NCBI GenBank assembly: GCA_946187035.1
Contig: CAMHPQ010000001.1
Span: 62,001 to 126,000 of the forward strand
Source: an uncultured Clostridia bacterium
GTDB lineage: Bacteria; Bacillota; Clostridia; Oscillospirales; Oscillospiraceae
Reading direction: 5' to 3'
Length of the DNA: 64,000 nt
Positions 52,757 through 60,304 of this stretch are shown in pieces. The notes below the pieces were generated by a model that worked only from the letters and a program-made list of their open reading frames with translations, had not been told where the DNA came from and made no database searches. The first letter of the stretch is position 1. The number at the start of each line of letters is the position of its first letter. Both the position numbers and the translations under genes were made by a program.

Positions 52757-53105
52757 AGCTGAAATATGTCGTCTTTTGCACCAGCTCGGCATAACATCCA
52801 ATTACACAGGCTATCGTCACGCCTCGCACGCAGTTTTTCTTTCCATCCAGGAGCCAGAGCGTCTCCTACTGGTAACGAAATGGATTTATCCCGATGTGGC
52901 AAAGCATTTTAATACTAATTGGCGCTGTGTTGAGCGCAACATTCGCACAGTTTCTCAAATTGCATGGGAATCAAACCGTTCTGCATTGGAGTTGATGGCT
53001 GGTCACGCTCTGCCTACTCGCCCATCCAGTGGAGCTTTCCTGTCAATTTTGGCAGAAAAAGTTCAGGAATCCATCTCCAATGTAACTTTTCCAATAGAAA
53101 GCTAA
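52731..53105 (+). CDS. stand-alone Spo0A C-terminal domain protein
   Basis: A 124-residue protein matching the sigma-interacting DNA-binding domain of Spo0A: EICRLLHQLGITSNYTGYRH, then LLLVTKWIYPDVAKHFNTNW with the CVERNIRT recognition helix, and ALPTRPSSGAFLSILAEK. There is no receiver domain, so phosphorylation cannot control it. Such truncated Spo0A-like proteins occur in mobile elements of clostridia, and it may interfere with or mimic sporulation control. The start at 52731 has GGAG 8 bases upstream and overlaps the preceding XRE gene, suggesting coupled translation. Confidence 0.8.
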   Translation: METTDYMNKAEICRLLHQLGITSNYTGYRHASHAVFLSIQEPERLLLVTKWIYPDVAKHFNTNWRCVERNIRTVSQIAWESNRSALELMAGHALPTRPSSGAFLSILAEKVQESISNVTFPIES

Positions 53106-53246
53106 CAAAGGTACCCACCGGGAAAAGAAGATTATTATTTATACTATGCTGAGGTTTTCTCATAACACAGGTTTTCCTGAAACTTTTGAGCAAAAAAACA
53201 TCTCGCAATATAATGACCAAGGTTACAGACATACAGGAGATTACCA

Positions 53247-53275
53247 TTGAAAACACGCATAATATATGCTAAAGT
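53247..53275 (+). promoter_or_regulatory. promoter of the structured RNA
   Basis: TTGAAA at 53247-53252 and TAAAGT at 53270-53275 with a 17-base spacer. Transcription would start at about 53281, the first base of the outer stem of the RNA below. Confidence 0.65.
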
Positions 53276-53280
53276 ATTAT

Positions 53281-53433
53281 TGCTACGCAACAGAATATGG
53301 CCATCAAGGGAAAGTGTATTGCTTCGGCAAAAACGCTTTCTCCGTCTTTGCTTTCCCTCGGGTGGCCAAAGGTTGCGTAGCAGCATAGGAGTTCAGCGTT
53401 TTTCGCGCACAGCTCCGGCTGTGCGCTTTTTCT
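53281..53433 (+). ncRNA. structured non-coding RNA of unknown class
   Basis: A closed folded unit between its own promoter and terminator. Outer stem: TGCTACGCAAC (53281-53291) with GTTGCGTAGCA (53372-53382), 11 perfect pairs. Inside, TGGCCA (53299-53304) pairs with TGGCCA (53363-53368), GGGAAAG pairs with CTTTCCC, and a UUGC-UUCG-GCAA hairpin forms an apical arm. A terminator follows at 53405-53433. I do not recognise a known riboswitch or 6S pattern. It could be a stand-alone small RNA or the leader of the gene at 53452. Confidence 0.6.
53405..53433 (+). terminator. intrinsic terminator of the structured RNA
   Basis: GCGCACAGC pairs with GCTGTGCGC around TCCG, followed by TTTTTCTTT. A gene starts 19 bases later, so it may attenuate that gene. 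Confidence 0.85.
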
Positions 53434-53451
53434 TTAACCGAGGTAATTACA

Positions 53452-54042
53452 ATGCCCAAAGAATTCTACGCCAGGTTTGTTCGATCCCCTCATAGCATTA
53501 TAGATTTACGTTCCCCAAACACTGTTGGAGAAGTCCATCGTTTTAAGATTACTTCCGTCCTGGTTTTGAAACAAGCCCACTATGAAAGCTTTATTGAAAA
53601 CCTAAATACAAACTGGCTTTTTCTGCAAAAAGGACTTTTATCCCAAGTGGAAAACGGAATATGGTACTGTCTATTCATCACACACGATGCAGCCAGCGAT
53701 GGTGTGCTTGTGATTATGGATGGCGCATATATCGCTCACGCAGCCTATCTTTATTACACTGGGAGCTTGAAAACTCTTCTCTCCCTTTGCAATGCAGCAG
53801 ATTATCTATATCCTCAACCAGAACTGGAAGCCATGCCCGCGGACAAGCTAAACACCATCATCGATGACTATATGCGGTTGGATTACACATCTGAAGCTCA
53901 TACTAAATACATTCTTCAGGTCCTGGACATCATTGAGCAGCGCGAGAACAAGATGTCAGATGAAGATATTCAAGAATCCTGGAAAGCGTTCAAAGAGAAA
54001 TTTCCTCATTTCTTTGACACCCCAAAAGATACAGAAAAATAG
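53452..54042 (+). CDS. hypothetical protein, 196 residues
   Basis: A soluble protein with no signal or membrane segment that I do not recognise. The first ~100 residues look like a compact alpha/beta fold (FKITSVLVLKQAHYESFIEN; GVLVIMDGAYIAHAAYLYYT). The last ~60 are charged and helical (YILQVLDIIEQRENKMSDED). The frame is A+T-rich like its neighbours. The start at 53452 follows GAGGTAA. It directly follows the structured RNA with its terminator, so it may be regulated by attenuation. Confidence 0.7.
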   Translation: MPKEFYARFVRSPHSIIDLRSPNTVGEVHRFKITSVLVLKQAHYESFIENLNTNWLFLQKGLLSQVENGIWYCLFITHDAASDGVLVIMDGAYIAHAAYLYYTGSLKTLLSLCNAADYLYPQPELEAMPADKLNTIIDDYMRLDYTSEAHTKYILQVLDIIEQRENKMSDEDIQESWKAFKEKFPHFFDTPKDTEK

Positions 54043-54383
54043 AATTATAAGATGCAATGCATATTGACAAGGATCACTCTTTCTGCCGATATGCATTGTT
54101 TCTTTTCAATACATGGCAAATACAGTTTATCAGACAGCTCCATATTCATCGTCATACGATTTCATATATTGTGATCTTGTCTAACACCAGCTGTGGCAGA
54201 TACTCAAAACTCGCCATTTTCAATAATATAGTTCATCGAAATAAAGCACTCAAAAGAGTTGCTCCTATGACCACAACCCTGAAGCTGAAGCAAATCCGCA
54301 GCTTAGACGAAAGGCAAATAATCAAATAGAAGCTGCACCTATCATCCTACGCAAGCGCGCAATAGAGCATCATCAATTAACCG
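54043..54383. other. intergenic, nothing certain
   Basis: About 340 bases with short A+T-rich frames lacking ribosome sites. No structured element apart from the operator-promoter at its right edge. Confidence 0.3.
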
Positions 54384-54416
54384 TTGACATTATATCGCTG
54401 TAGCGATATAATGTCA
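54384..54416 (+). promoter_or_regulatory. promoter overlapping a perfect palindromic operator
   Basis: TTGACA (54384-54389) and TATAAT (54407-54412) with a 17-base spacer form a near-ideal sigma-A promoter. The arms TGACATTATATCGC (54385-54398) and GCGATATAATGTCA (54403-54416) are perfect inverted repeats around TGTA, covering both promoter boxes. This is typical of an autorepressed operon, where the XRE-type antitoxin encoded downstream binds. The start codon at 54433 follows GAGGAGG. Confidence 0.85.
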
Positions 54417-54432
54417 TTGAGGAGGGATTCAA

Positions 54433-55104
54433 ATGATTGTCTATCATGGTTCCGACCACATTCTTGAACTGCCGGTCTTCCACGGCGGTAAGCCGCAGAA
54501 CGACTATGGCTCCGGTTTCTATATGACAGAGAGCCTTGAGCTCGCCAAGGAGTGGGCGTGCGCGAAAAACACCGACGGATTCGCAAACCGCTACGAATTG
54601 GATCTTGGCGGGCTGCAAATCCTGAATCTGAACAGCCCGGAGTACAACATTCTGAACTGGCTTGCCGTCTTGACAAAACACCGCAGCTACTGGCAGAACG
54701 GCAGCATTGCAGAAGAGGCCAAAAACTATCTGCAGGAGAATTTCTACGTAGATATATCGTCGTATGACATCATTATCGGATACCGAGCCGATGACTCCTA
54801 CTTTTCTTTTGCACAGGATTTTGTTGCCGGCACCATTTCGCTCCGGAAGCTGTCGGAAGCGATGCATTTGGGAAAGCTCGGCGAGCAAATTGTGCTGAAG
54901 AGCGAGCGCTCCTATCAGCATATTCATTTCCTGGACGCTGAGCCCGCGGATGCTTCGACCTATTATGAGAAGAAGTCAGCACGAGATCGCGAGGCGCGAA
55001 GAGAATACCGAAAGACAAAACAGGCGGCAGACGGAATCTCAGAGCTGTACATGCTTGACATCATGAGGGAGGGAATCCAAAATGGCGATCCACGCTTACG
55101 ATGA
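54433..55104 (+). CDS. DUF3990-type ADP-ribosyltransferase-like toxin
   Basis: A 223-residue protein of the DUF3990 class, which has an ADP-ribosyltransferase-like fold. The start IVYHGSDHILELPVF is followed by the typical DYGSGFYMTESLELAKEWA segment, where family members place NAD-binding residues, and YELDLGGLQILNL. The C-terminal ~40 residues are charged and helical (KKSARDREARREYRKTKQ). Under a strong palindromic promoter and overlapping the next gene by 23 bases, it fits the toxin part of a toxin-antitoxin pair. Catalytic activity is inferred from fold similarity, and the target is unknown. Confidence 0.72.
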   Translation: MIVYHGSDHILELPVFHGGKPQNDYGSGFYMTESLELAKEWACAKNTDGFANRYELDLGGLQILNLNSPEYNILNWLAVLTKHRSYWQNGSIAEEAKNYLQENFYVDISSYDIIIGYRADDSYFSFAQDFVAGTISLRKLSEAMHLGKLGEQIVLKSERSYQHIHFLDAEPADASTYYEKKSARDREARREYRKTKQAADGISELYMLDIMREGIQNGDPRLR

Positions 55105-55732
55105 ACTCTATCTTTCCACCGCCCAAAACATCCTTGGTCATGCAGCAGACTTTGCAATCATGACTCTGGGCGTCGATCCGAGTCTGTTTGGCAAAGCGCT
55201 GGCAGTTACCGAGTCCGCAAAACAGTTTGCAGCCGGGAATCCCCGCTATGTTGCAGGCATGAACGGATGCGAGCTTGCCCGCGAGATGCTGGATGAGGCT
55301 CGTGTATCCTACCAGGATGCTGATGACGCCATGTACTTGGATAAGTCCCCGGAATACTGGGCTGGCTGGGCTCTGGCCTATTACCAGTGGCACTCCGGCT
55401 GCTCTTTCATGGAAATCTTGTCCGCAATCTCTTTCGATCAAATCCTTCAGATGTATCCGTTATATCATGAGATGGATATCTCTCAATTTGTGGATCAGAT
55501 GGATGTACAGATGAGACAAGCGTCCACCCAGACCAGGCTTCGGCAGCGCAGAGATACCTGCGGGATGTCCCAGTCAGATCTCGCCAGAGACGCGGATGTT
55601 CCTCTCCGTCAAATCCAGCTATTCGAGCAGGGCCAGCGGGACATCAACAAAACATCTGCTGTTACGCTGTTCAAGCTCAGCAAGGCTTTGCATTGTAAGA
55701 TGGAAGACCTGCTAGAGCGAAGCAGTCTCTAA
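55082..55732 (+). CDS. antitoxin-like protein with C-terminal XRE domain
   Basis: A 216-residue protein. The C-terminal ~65 residues are an XRE helix-turn-helix (TCGMSQSDLARDADVPLRQI then QLFEQGQRDINKTSAVTLFK). The N-terminal ~140 residues are helical and would bind the toxin (AHAYDELYLSTAQN... reads YDELYLSTAQNILGHAADFA). It overlaps the DUF3990 gene by 23 bases in another frame, so expression is coupled. It likely neutralises the toxin and represses the promoter at 54384 by binding its palindrome. The gene order, toxin first, is less common in type II systems. Confidence 0.75.
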   Translation: MAIHAYDELYLSTAQNILGHAADFAIMTLGVDPSLFGKALAVTESAKQFAAGNPRYVAGMNGCELAREMLDEARVSYQDADDAMYLDKSPEYWAGWALAYYQWHSGCSFMEILSAISFDQILQMYPLYHEMDISQFVDQMDVQMRQASTQTRLRQRRDTCGMSQSDLARDADVPLRQIQLFEQGQRDINKTSAVTLFKLSKALHCKMEDLLERSSL

Positions 55733-55744
55733 ACTCACTTGATA

Positions 55745-55782
55745 CCCCATGCGTATTGTTGCGCATGGGGCTCATTTTTTCA
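55745..55782. terminator. intrinsic terminator
   Basis: CCCCATGCG pairs with CGCATGGGG around an 8-base loop, followed by CTCATTTTTTC. It ends the toxin-antitoxin unit; its right end overlaps the recombinase 3' end. Confidence 0.8.
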
Positions 55783-57349
55783 GAAGTGCGCCGAAATCCG
55801 CTTTGAACTGCACTTCCACATGGTCTTCGTACACATATACCCTGCTGAGCACCGTTCGCAAGACGTCTTCTCCGATGCTTGTCCCATTTATTATTCTCTC
55901 CAACAAGCCTGCCGCAGAGGCGCTTTCTGGCCGACAGCTGTTATCTGCTTTTCTGCCTTCCAGAGAGGAAAGATGGTTTTTCACGCCTTCGATCTGGTTA
56001 ATCAGATCCATTTCGATCGCATCATACGTCTCATCGATGACATCCGCTTTCTCCGGATACCGCTGCTGGTCGCGCGCTTTCTGGATCGTAATCGCTTTCA
56101 GATCGCTTTGCAGCGTATGAAGCTTCAGTTCCAGCGCCCTGGAGGCACTTGGGCTCTGCTGGTCTACCGTCCTTGATTCCGTCAAACGGAGATCCGCAAG
56201 CAAGTCTTCTGCATCGTTGAGGACGCGGCGGAGATACTCCCGCACGATCTCGTCCAATGTCTCGACACGGATATGGTGGCTGGTGCATGCAGCGAGTCCC
56301 CGCCTGTGATAAGCACCACAGCGGTAAGCCGGGGGCAGATCGCTGCGGCTCATGAAAAACATGGGGCTTCCGCAGTCGCCGCATGTAAGGAGCCCACGAT
56401 AAGGGCTGTTGTTCTTTCTGAAGCCACGGTAGTTGCTGCGCTTTCGGATCTTCCGAAGTTCTTGTGTAATGGCAAAGGTGCATGCGTCTATGATTGCTTC
56501 ATGGTGGTTCTGGAACACCACATGGTCTTTTTCATCGCGCTTTATATCTGCGCCATTAATCTTTCCCCGGGTATACTTACCCTGCCGCAGCGTACCGACA
56601 TAAAAGTCGTTGTCCAAGATGCCCTGGACCGTAACGGTGCTCCATGCGTCCTGCGCACGCATCACCGTGCTGCCGCCCCGGGCTTCAATCCGCGCAATCT
56701 CATCTCGTCGCGGCGTTGGGTAGTGCTGTGCTGTCAGCCAGTTTGCAATCCGCTTGTAACCCCAGCCATCGTTGTATAACCGGAAGATGGTGCGGACCAC
56801 GTCCGCCTCTGTCGGATCAATCGTAAAGGCCATTGCCTTGGTGTCGGTCAGATAGTATCCATAGGGGACCGCCGTAATCCACTTCCCGTCCTGCTGCCGG
56901 CGCTGGATGACATGCCGAACCTTCTTGGAGGCATCGACCACCGGCATCTCATTCATGAGAAAATAGATCTGGATCCGGATCCAATCATCATTGGTCGGAT
57001 AATCGATGTTATCCCCGATGGCAATGATACGGATTCCCAGATCTCTCAGGAATTCCAACTCCACAAGCCCCTGCCCATTGCGGCGTGAGAACCGGGACAG
57101 GTCTTTGACGATGAGTATATCGTACTGATGCGCAAGCATGCGTCTGCGCATGATCTGGTACTGCTCCCGCTGGCTGAAGGTGTATCCGGACCGATCCCGA
57201 TCCACGTACAGATCAAGCGAGCTTCCGGGGAAGCAGTTTTGGACATACTCTTTGATGATGGTGATCTGGTTTTCGATGGAGGTATTGTCCCGGCCCTCGT
57301 CCAGATCGACTGAAATACGTGCATATCCGCAGATGGAAAAGGGATTCAT
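55772..57349 (-). CDS. large serine recombinase
   Basis: A 525-residue site-specific recombinase. The N-terminal resolvase domain has YARISVD (catalytic Ser) and the VKDLSRFSRRNG helix. The recombinase domain follows (PYGYYLTDTKAMAFTIDPTE then ADVVRTIFRLYNDGWGYKRI), then a zinc-ribbon (LTCGDCGSPMFFM ... YRCG) and a coiled C-terminal region. This is the type that moves Tn- and phage-like elements. It is the likely mover of some of the surrounding accessory DNA. The start at 57349 is preferred; ATG 57370 lies within the upstream gene. Att sites cannot be fixed by eye. Confidence 0.9.
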   Translation of the reverse strand: MNPFSICGYARISVDLDEGRDNTSIENQITIIKEYVQNCFPGSSLDLYVDRDRSGYTFSQREQYQIMRRRMLAHQYDILIVKDLSRFSRRNGQGLVELEFLRDLGIRIIAIGDNIDYPTNDDWIRIQIYFLMNEMPVVDASKKVRHVIQRRQQDGKWITAVPYGYYLTDTKAMAFTIDPTEADVVRTIFRLYNDGWGYKRIANWLTAQHYPTPRRDEIARIEARGGSTVMRAQDAWSTVTVQGILDNDFYVGTLRQGKYTRGKINGADIKRDEKDHVVFQNHHEAIIDACTFAITQELRKIRKRSNYRGFRKNNSPYRGLLTCGDCGSPMFFMSRSDLPPAYRCGAYHRRGLAACTSHHIRVETLDEIVREYLRRVLNDAEDLLADLRLTESRTVDQQSPSASRALELKLHTLQSDLKAITIQKARDQQRYPEKADVIDETYDAIEMDLINQIEGVKNHLSSLEGRKADNSCRPESASAAGLLERIINGTSIGEDVLRTVLSRVYVYEDHVEVQFKADFGALLKK

Positions 57350-57353
57350 CTTT

Positions 57354-57560
57354 TCACCATTGGCCCGCACGTCCGCGGATCAGTTCCAAGCGCAGGATTC
57401 TCATCGTGTTTTCCAAGAGGTCTTCCTCGCCGGCAAAGCAAATAACCGGCAGCCGTTTCTGCCCTTTGGCTGCTTCAATTGCCTGTTCAATCTCAGGAGC
57501 CTCCATGTCATGTTCCGTTCTCGCGTGTGGAATCCAGACTTCGACCGTTCTCTTCTTCAT
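57354..57560 (-). CDS. small protein upstream of the recombinase
   Basis: A 68-residue, acidic protein (MKKRTVEVWIPHARTEHDME then APEIEQAIEAAKGQKRLPVI), with no known motif. It is placed between a HicB-like gene and the recombinase, ending within the recombinase start region. GGTGA lies 5 bases before the start at 57560. A role in control of the recombinase or in the antitoxin pair is possible, but nothing in the sequence proves it. Confidence 0.6.
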   Translation of the reverse strand: MKKRTVEVWIPHARTEHDMEAPEIEQAIEAAKGQKRLPVICFAGEEDLLENTMRILRLELIRGRAGQW

Positions 57561-57565
57561 AGTAA

Positions 57566-57757
57566 TCACCGTTGCCGACACATCTCAAAATAGTCCTCCA
57601 TGGCATTCTGAAAAGCGAGCTGCAGGTCATCTGCGCTCGCAGCATGAAAGCCAATGGAGTCTCGGATGTCAATCACTGTCCCGAAGAAGATTCCATCGGC
57701 AGAGTCATATTCAATTCTGGCGCGGTATCCTTTGTATTCCAGCAATTCGGTCATAGT
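57566..57757 (-). CDS. HicB-like protein
   Basis: A 63-residue protein of the HicB N-terminal type: YKGYRARIEYDSADGIFFGT, then VIDIRDSIGFHAASADDLQL and AMEDYFEMC. HicB is the antitoxin of the HicAB pair, but HicA is not found nearby, so it may act alone or with the following small protein. A longer frame is open to 57844, but the family begins at about this ATG (57757). The upstream ribosome site is weak. Confidence 0.65.
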   Translation of the reverse strand, partial: TMTELLEYKGYRARIEYDSADGIFFGTVIDIRDSIGFHAASADDLQLAFQNAMEDYFEMCRQR

Positions 57758-57830
57758 GATTCCATCCAACGCAGAGATTTCATATGATTTGATTATATCT
57801 GGGACCGGATCAAAAATCTCGCGATTTCCA

Positions 57831-57863
57831 AAAATGTAGTACAAAACCGCGAAAATGTAGTAC
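57831..57863 (+). repeat. paired AAAATGTAGTAC repeat, left copy
   Basis: AAAATGTAGTAC at 57831-57842 and 57852-57863, 21 bases apart. The same pair with the same spacing recurs at 62493-62525 in the same orientation. The two pairs flank a 4.7 kb block and look like the ends of an IS21-type or other element. Confidence 0.6.
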
Positions 57864-58014
57864 AGCGAAAAAAGCGCCCCCCGGGTACCACAGTCAAGGC
57901 CGCCGGAGGCGAGGCGAAGCCGGAGCCTTGAAAGTGGGCCACGGGGGTGCTAAACTCGAACGACGCGCAAAGCCCTAACCTTCGCCAGCTACAAATCAAA
58001 AGAGTCGTCACCCC
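57864..58014. other. intergenic hairpin region
   Basis: TCAAGGC (57894-57900) pairs with GCCTTGA (57925-57931) around a G+C-rich inner helix. No protein gene is seen. The hairpin could terminate transcripts from either side. Confidence 0.45.
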
Positions 58015-58043
58015 TTGGAAAAAGCGCCGCGGCATGCTATGCT
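58015..58043 (+). promoter_or_regulatory. promoter of the nitroreductase gene
   Basis: TTGGAA (58015-58020) and TATGCT (58038-58043) with a 17-base spacer, followed by GAGGAGG at 58061-58067. Confidence 0.6.
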
Positions 58044-58075
58044 GTCGATACAAACGCTCCGAGGAGGAACAAATC

Positions 58076-58804
58076 ATGAATCCTGTGATACAATCACTCT
58101 TTGACCGAAAATCCGTACGGGCATATACGGACCGGGAAATATCGGAACAGGATATACACACGATCCTTTCTGCCGCGGCCCAGGCGCCGACACCCGGGAA
58201 TCAGCAGCTTTACACGATATTGCGGATCACAGATCCGGATCTTAAACACCGCTTGAGCATTTCCTGCGACAATCAGCCCTTTATTGAAAAGGGAAAGCTG
58301 GTGTTGGTTTTCTGTGCGGACTGCCTGAAATGGTATAATGCGTACAAGGCGGGAGGCTGCACGCCAAGGAACCCGGATGTCGGCGATCTGATGCTGGCCG
58401 TATGCGACGCAAACATTGCAGCCCAGAATGCGGTCACAGCTGCCGAGTCGCTGGGAATCGGATCCTGTTATATCGGAGATATCATGGAAAACATCGAAAC
58501 CCAGCAGGATATCCTGGGTCTGCCCAGGTACGTTTTTCCAACAGCAATGCTGGTATTCGGCTACCCGACAGAACAGCAGAAAGCCCGGGAAAAGCCGGCG
58601 CGATTTGATTTGAAATACATCGTGCAGGAGAACGCCTATCACGAACTGGATGATTCAGAACTGCGGGAGATGTTTGCGGATAGATGCGGTTCCCGTTCTT
58701 TTGAAGATTGGATCCAGGCATTCTGTGACCGGAAATACAATTCGGATTTCTCCAGGGAGATGTCCCGCTCCGTCCGAAAGGTCATCGAAAGCTTTTATGG
58801 TTGA
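58076..58804 (+). CDS. NfsA-type nitroreductase
   Basis: A 242-residue FMN-dependent nitroreductase. It starts MNPVIQSLFDRKSVRAYTDR, the usual FMN phosphate-binding RRSxR-type segment, and has AAAQAPTPGNQQLYTILRIT, the DANIAAQNAVTAAESLGIGS helix and GDIMENI. Length fits the NfsA/frp group. It reduces nitro or quinone compounds with NAD(P)H. The start at 58076 has GAGGAGG 8 bases upstream. It stands alone beside the second DUF2804 unit. Confidence 0.88.
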   Translation: MNPVIQSLFDRKSVRAYTDREISEQDIHTILSAAAQAPTPGNQQLYTILRITDPDLKHRLSISCDNQPFIEKGKLVLVFCADCLKWYNAYKAGGCTPRNPDVGDLMLAVCDANIAAQNAVTAAESLGIGSCYIGDIMENIETQQDILGLPRYVFPTAMLVFGYPTEQQKAREKPARFDLKYIVQENAYHELDDSELREMFADRCGSRSFEDWIQAFCDRKYNSDFSREMSRSVRKVIESFYG

Positions 58805-58882
58805 GATGAAAAACCATACCATCCCAACGGGCACCGCGCAACCGTCGCTTTTTCCCCTTTTTGCGGGCCGAAGGGGGGGAGC

Positions 58883-58911
58883 TTGCGCGTGTAAAGCCTA
58901 TCATGTATAAT
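58883..58911 (+). promoter_or_regulatory. promoter of DUF2804 copy 2
   Basis: TTGCGC (58883-58888) and TATAAT (58906-58911) with a 17-base spacer, matching copy 1. Confidence 0.75.
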
Positions 58912-58964
58912 GTCCACAGATACCGATAATCACGGCGGAATGATGCGCCGACGGGGGGATACCG

Positions 58965-60038
58965 ATGGAAAGGACTTACAGGAGCTGGCAGGATTGGGAC
59001 AAGCCGAGTTTGCAAAAGGAGTACACCGAGGAGACCCCGCTGCTTGGGCCGGACGGGACGCTGCTGGCCGCAGGCTGGGCGCGGCGGAACGTGTTTCGCT
59101 ATGACCGCAGCGCGGTGAAGCACGTGCTGCGGCGCAAGGAGTGGGACTTCTATCAAATCTCCGACGGGCGGCTGATGCTGCAGGTGAGCTTCGCCAACAT
59201 TTCCCTGGGCGGCTATGCCTCGCTGGTGCTGGTGGATCTGCAGGCAGGCAGGACGCTGATTTCCGACATGGCCCCCTTCCTGGGCGGGAAGGATCGTTAC
59301 GTGCTGCCCGCCAGAGGTGATGTGCCGAATCTGGTGCGCTTCCGGGTAGGGAAAGCCCTGTTTGAGGTGGATACCGGCGAGGAATGGAAAACCATTCGCT
59401 ACAAAAACGGGGACGTGAAGTGTGAAATGCGCGCCCATATCCCTGCAGGGCTGGAGAACATCACCACCGTGCTGCCCTTCCGGGGCTGCCCCGACCGCTA
59501 CTTCATGACCACCAAACAGAACTGCATGCCCTGTGAGGGCACGGTGCAGGCAAAGGGGCAGAGCTGGCGCTTTTCTCGGGAGGACACCTTCTGCATCCTG
59601 GACTGGGGCCGCGTTTGTACGCCCTACTCCCTGGTGTGGTATTGGGGCAACGGTTCCGGCTGGGCAGTGGATGAACATGGTGAGAAACACCTGTTCGGCT
59701 TTGAGATCACCTGGGGCATCGGGGACGAGTCCCAGGCCACCGAAACCTGTTTGTTCTGCGACGGCAAAGCCCACAAGTTCGGCGCTGTGGATGTGGAGAC
59801 CTTTCCAAAGCCGGACCGCTGGATGGACCCCTGGCGCTTCGTGTCGGAGGACGGGCGCTTCAATCTGACCATGACGCCGACCTACGACCACCACAGCGAT
59901 CTGAACGTGCTGGTCATGCGCATGCACAGCCACCAGGTACACGGCCTGTGGAACGGCACGGTGACGCTGGATGACGGTCAGGTGCTGGAGATCCATGACC
60001 TGCCAGCCTTTTGCGAGTACGTGGAGAATCGCTGGTAA
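58965..60038 (+). CDS. DUF2804 family protein, copy 2
   Basis: A 357-residue DUF2804 protein of the same length as the one at 9638. Differences are few and mostly conservative (for example EERT/KRT at residue 2-3, GEEW for GAEW, EHGEKHL for EQGGKHL). The C-terminal His-rich segment PTYDHHSDLNVLVMRMHSHQ is unchanged, so both copies are probably functional. It has its own promoter and terminator. Such recent duplication with separate contexts suggests either selection for dosage or movement as a unit. Confidence 0.85.
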   Translation: MERTYRSWQDWDKPSLQKEYTEETPLLGPDGTLLAAGWARRNVFRYDRSAVKHVLRRKEWDFYQISDGRLMLQVSFANISLGGYASLVLVDLQAGRTLISDMAPFLGGKDRYVLPARGDVPNLVRFRVGKALFEVDTGEEWKTIRYKNGDVKCEMRAHIPAGLENITTVLPFRGCPDRYFMTTKQNCMPCEGTVQAKGQSWRFSREDTFCILDWGRVCTPYSLVWYWGNGSGWAVDEHGEKHLFGFEITWGIGDESQATETCLFCDGKAHKFGAVDVETFPKPDRWMDPWRFVSEDGRFNLTMTPTYDHHSDLNVLVMRMHSHQVHGLWNGTVTLDDGQVLEIHDLPAFCEYVENRW

Positions 60039-60100
60039 AAGCGTCAGCAAAGGGCGAACCGTGAACTCTTTGGCACATGTTTGAATACAACCGCACAGAG

Positions 60101-60134
60101 AAGGAGACAGGCCGCTTGGCCTGCCTCCCTTTTG
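60101..60134 (+). terminator. intrinsic terminator of DUF2804 copy 2
   Basis: GGAGACAGGCC pairs with GGCCTGCCTCC (one mismatch) around GCTT, followed by CTTTTG. Weaker than copy 1. Confidence 0.7.
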
Positions 60135-60225
60135 TTATGCTATAGCCCTATTTCTTCAAACCGGCTTGTGGACCTTATCAAGCATTCTCGCATCGTTCAT
60201 TTCTCTCTTTTCAGCCGGCTTACCA

Positions 60226-60251
60226 TGTCAAGGAAGTGCACTTCCTTGACA
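60226..60251. repeat. perfect 26-bp palindrome
   Basis: TGTCAAGGAAGTG (60226-60238) is followed directly by its reverse complement CACTTCCTTGACA (60239-60251), with no loop. This is a strong candidate for a dimeric repressor site or recombination site, and lies just before a terminator hairpin. Confidence 0.7.
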
Positions 60252-60301
60252 AAAAAGAGCGACTCGCCATTTCGCCGAAATGGGTAGACGCTCTCTTTTT
60301 C
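60252..60301. terminator. terminator-like cruciform
   Basis: AAAAAGAGCG ... CGCTCTCTTTTT with an inner CCATTTCG/CGAAATGG arm, between the DUF2804 unit and the 3' end of kptA (minus strand). It can work in both directions. Confidence 0.7.
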
Positions 60302-60304
60302 GCA

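Larger units (their letters stand above)
58824..60169. repeat. DUF2804 unit, copy 2 (direct repeat of 9487-10842)
   Basis: Same order as copy 1: promoter, DUF2804 gene, terminator. The two are in the same orientation about 49.3 kb apart and flanked by unrelated genes. Recombination between them could delete or loop out the 49 kb between. Confidence 0.9.
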
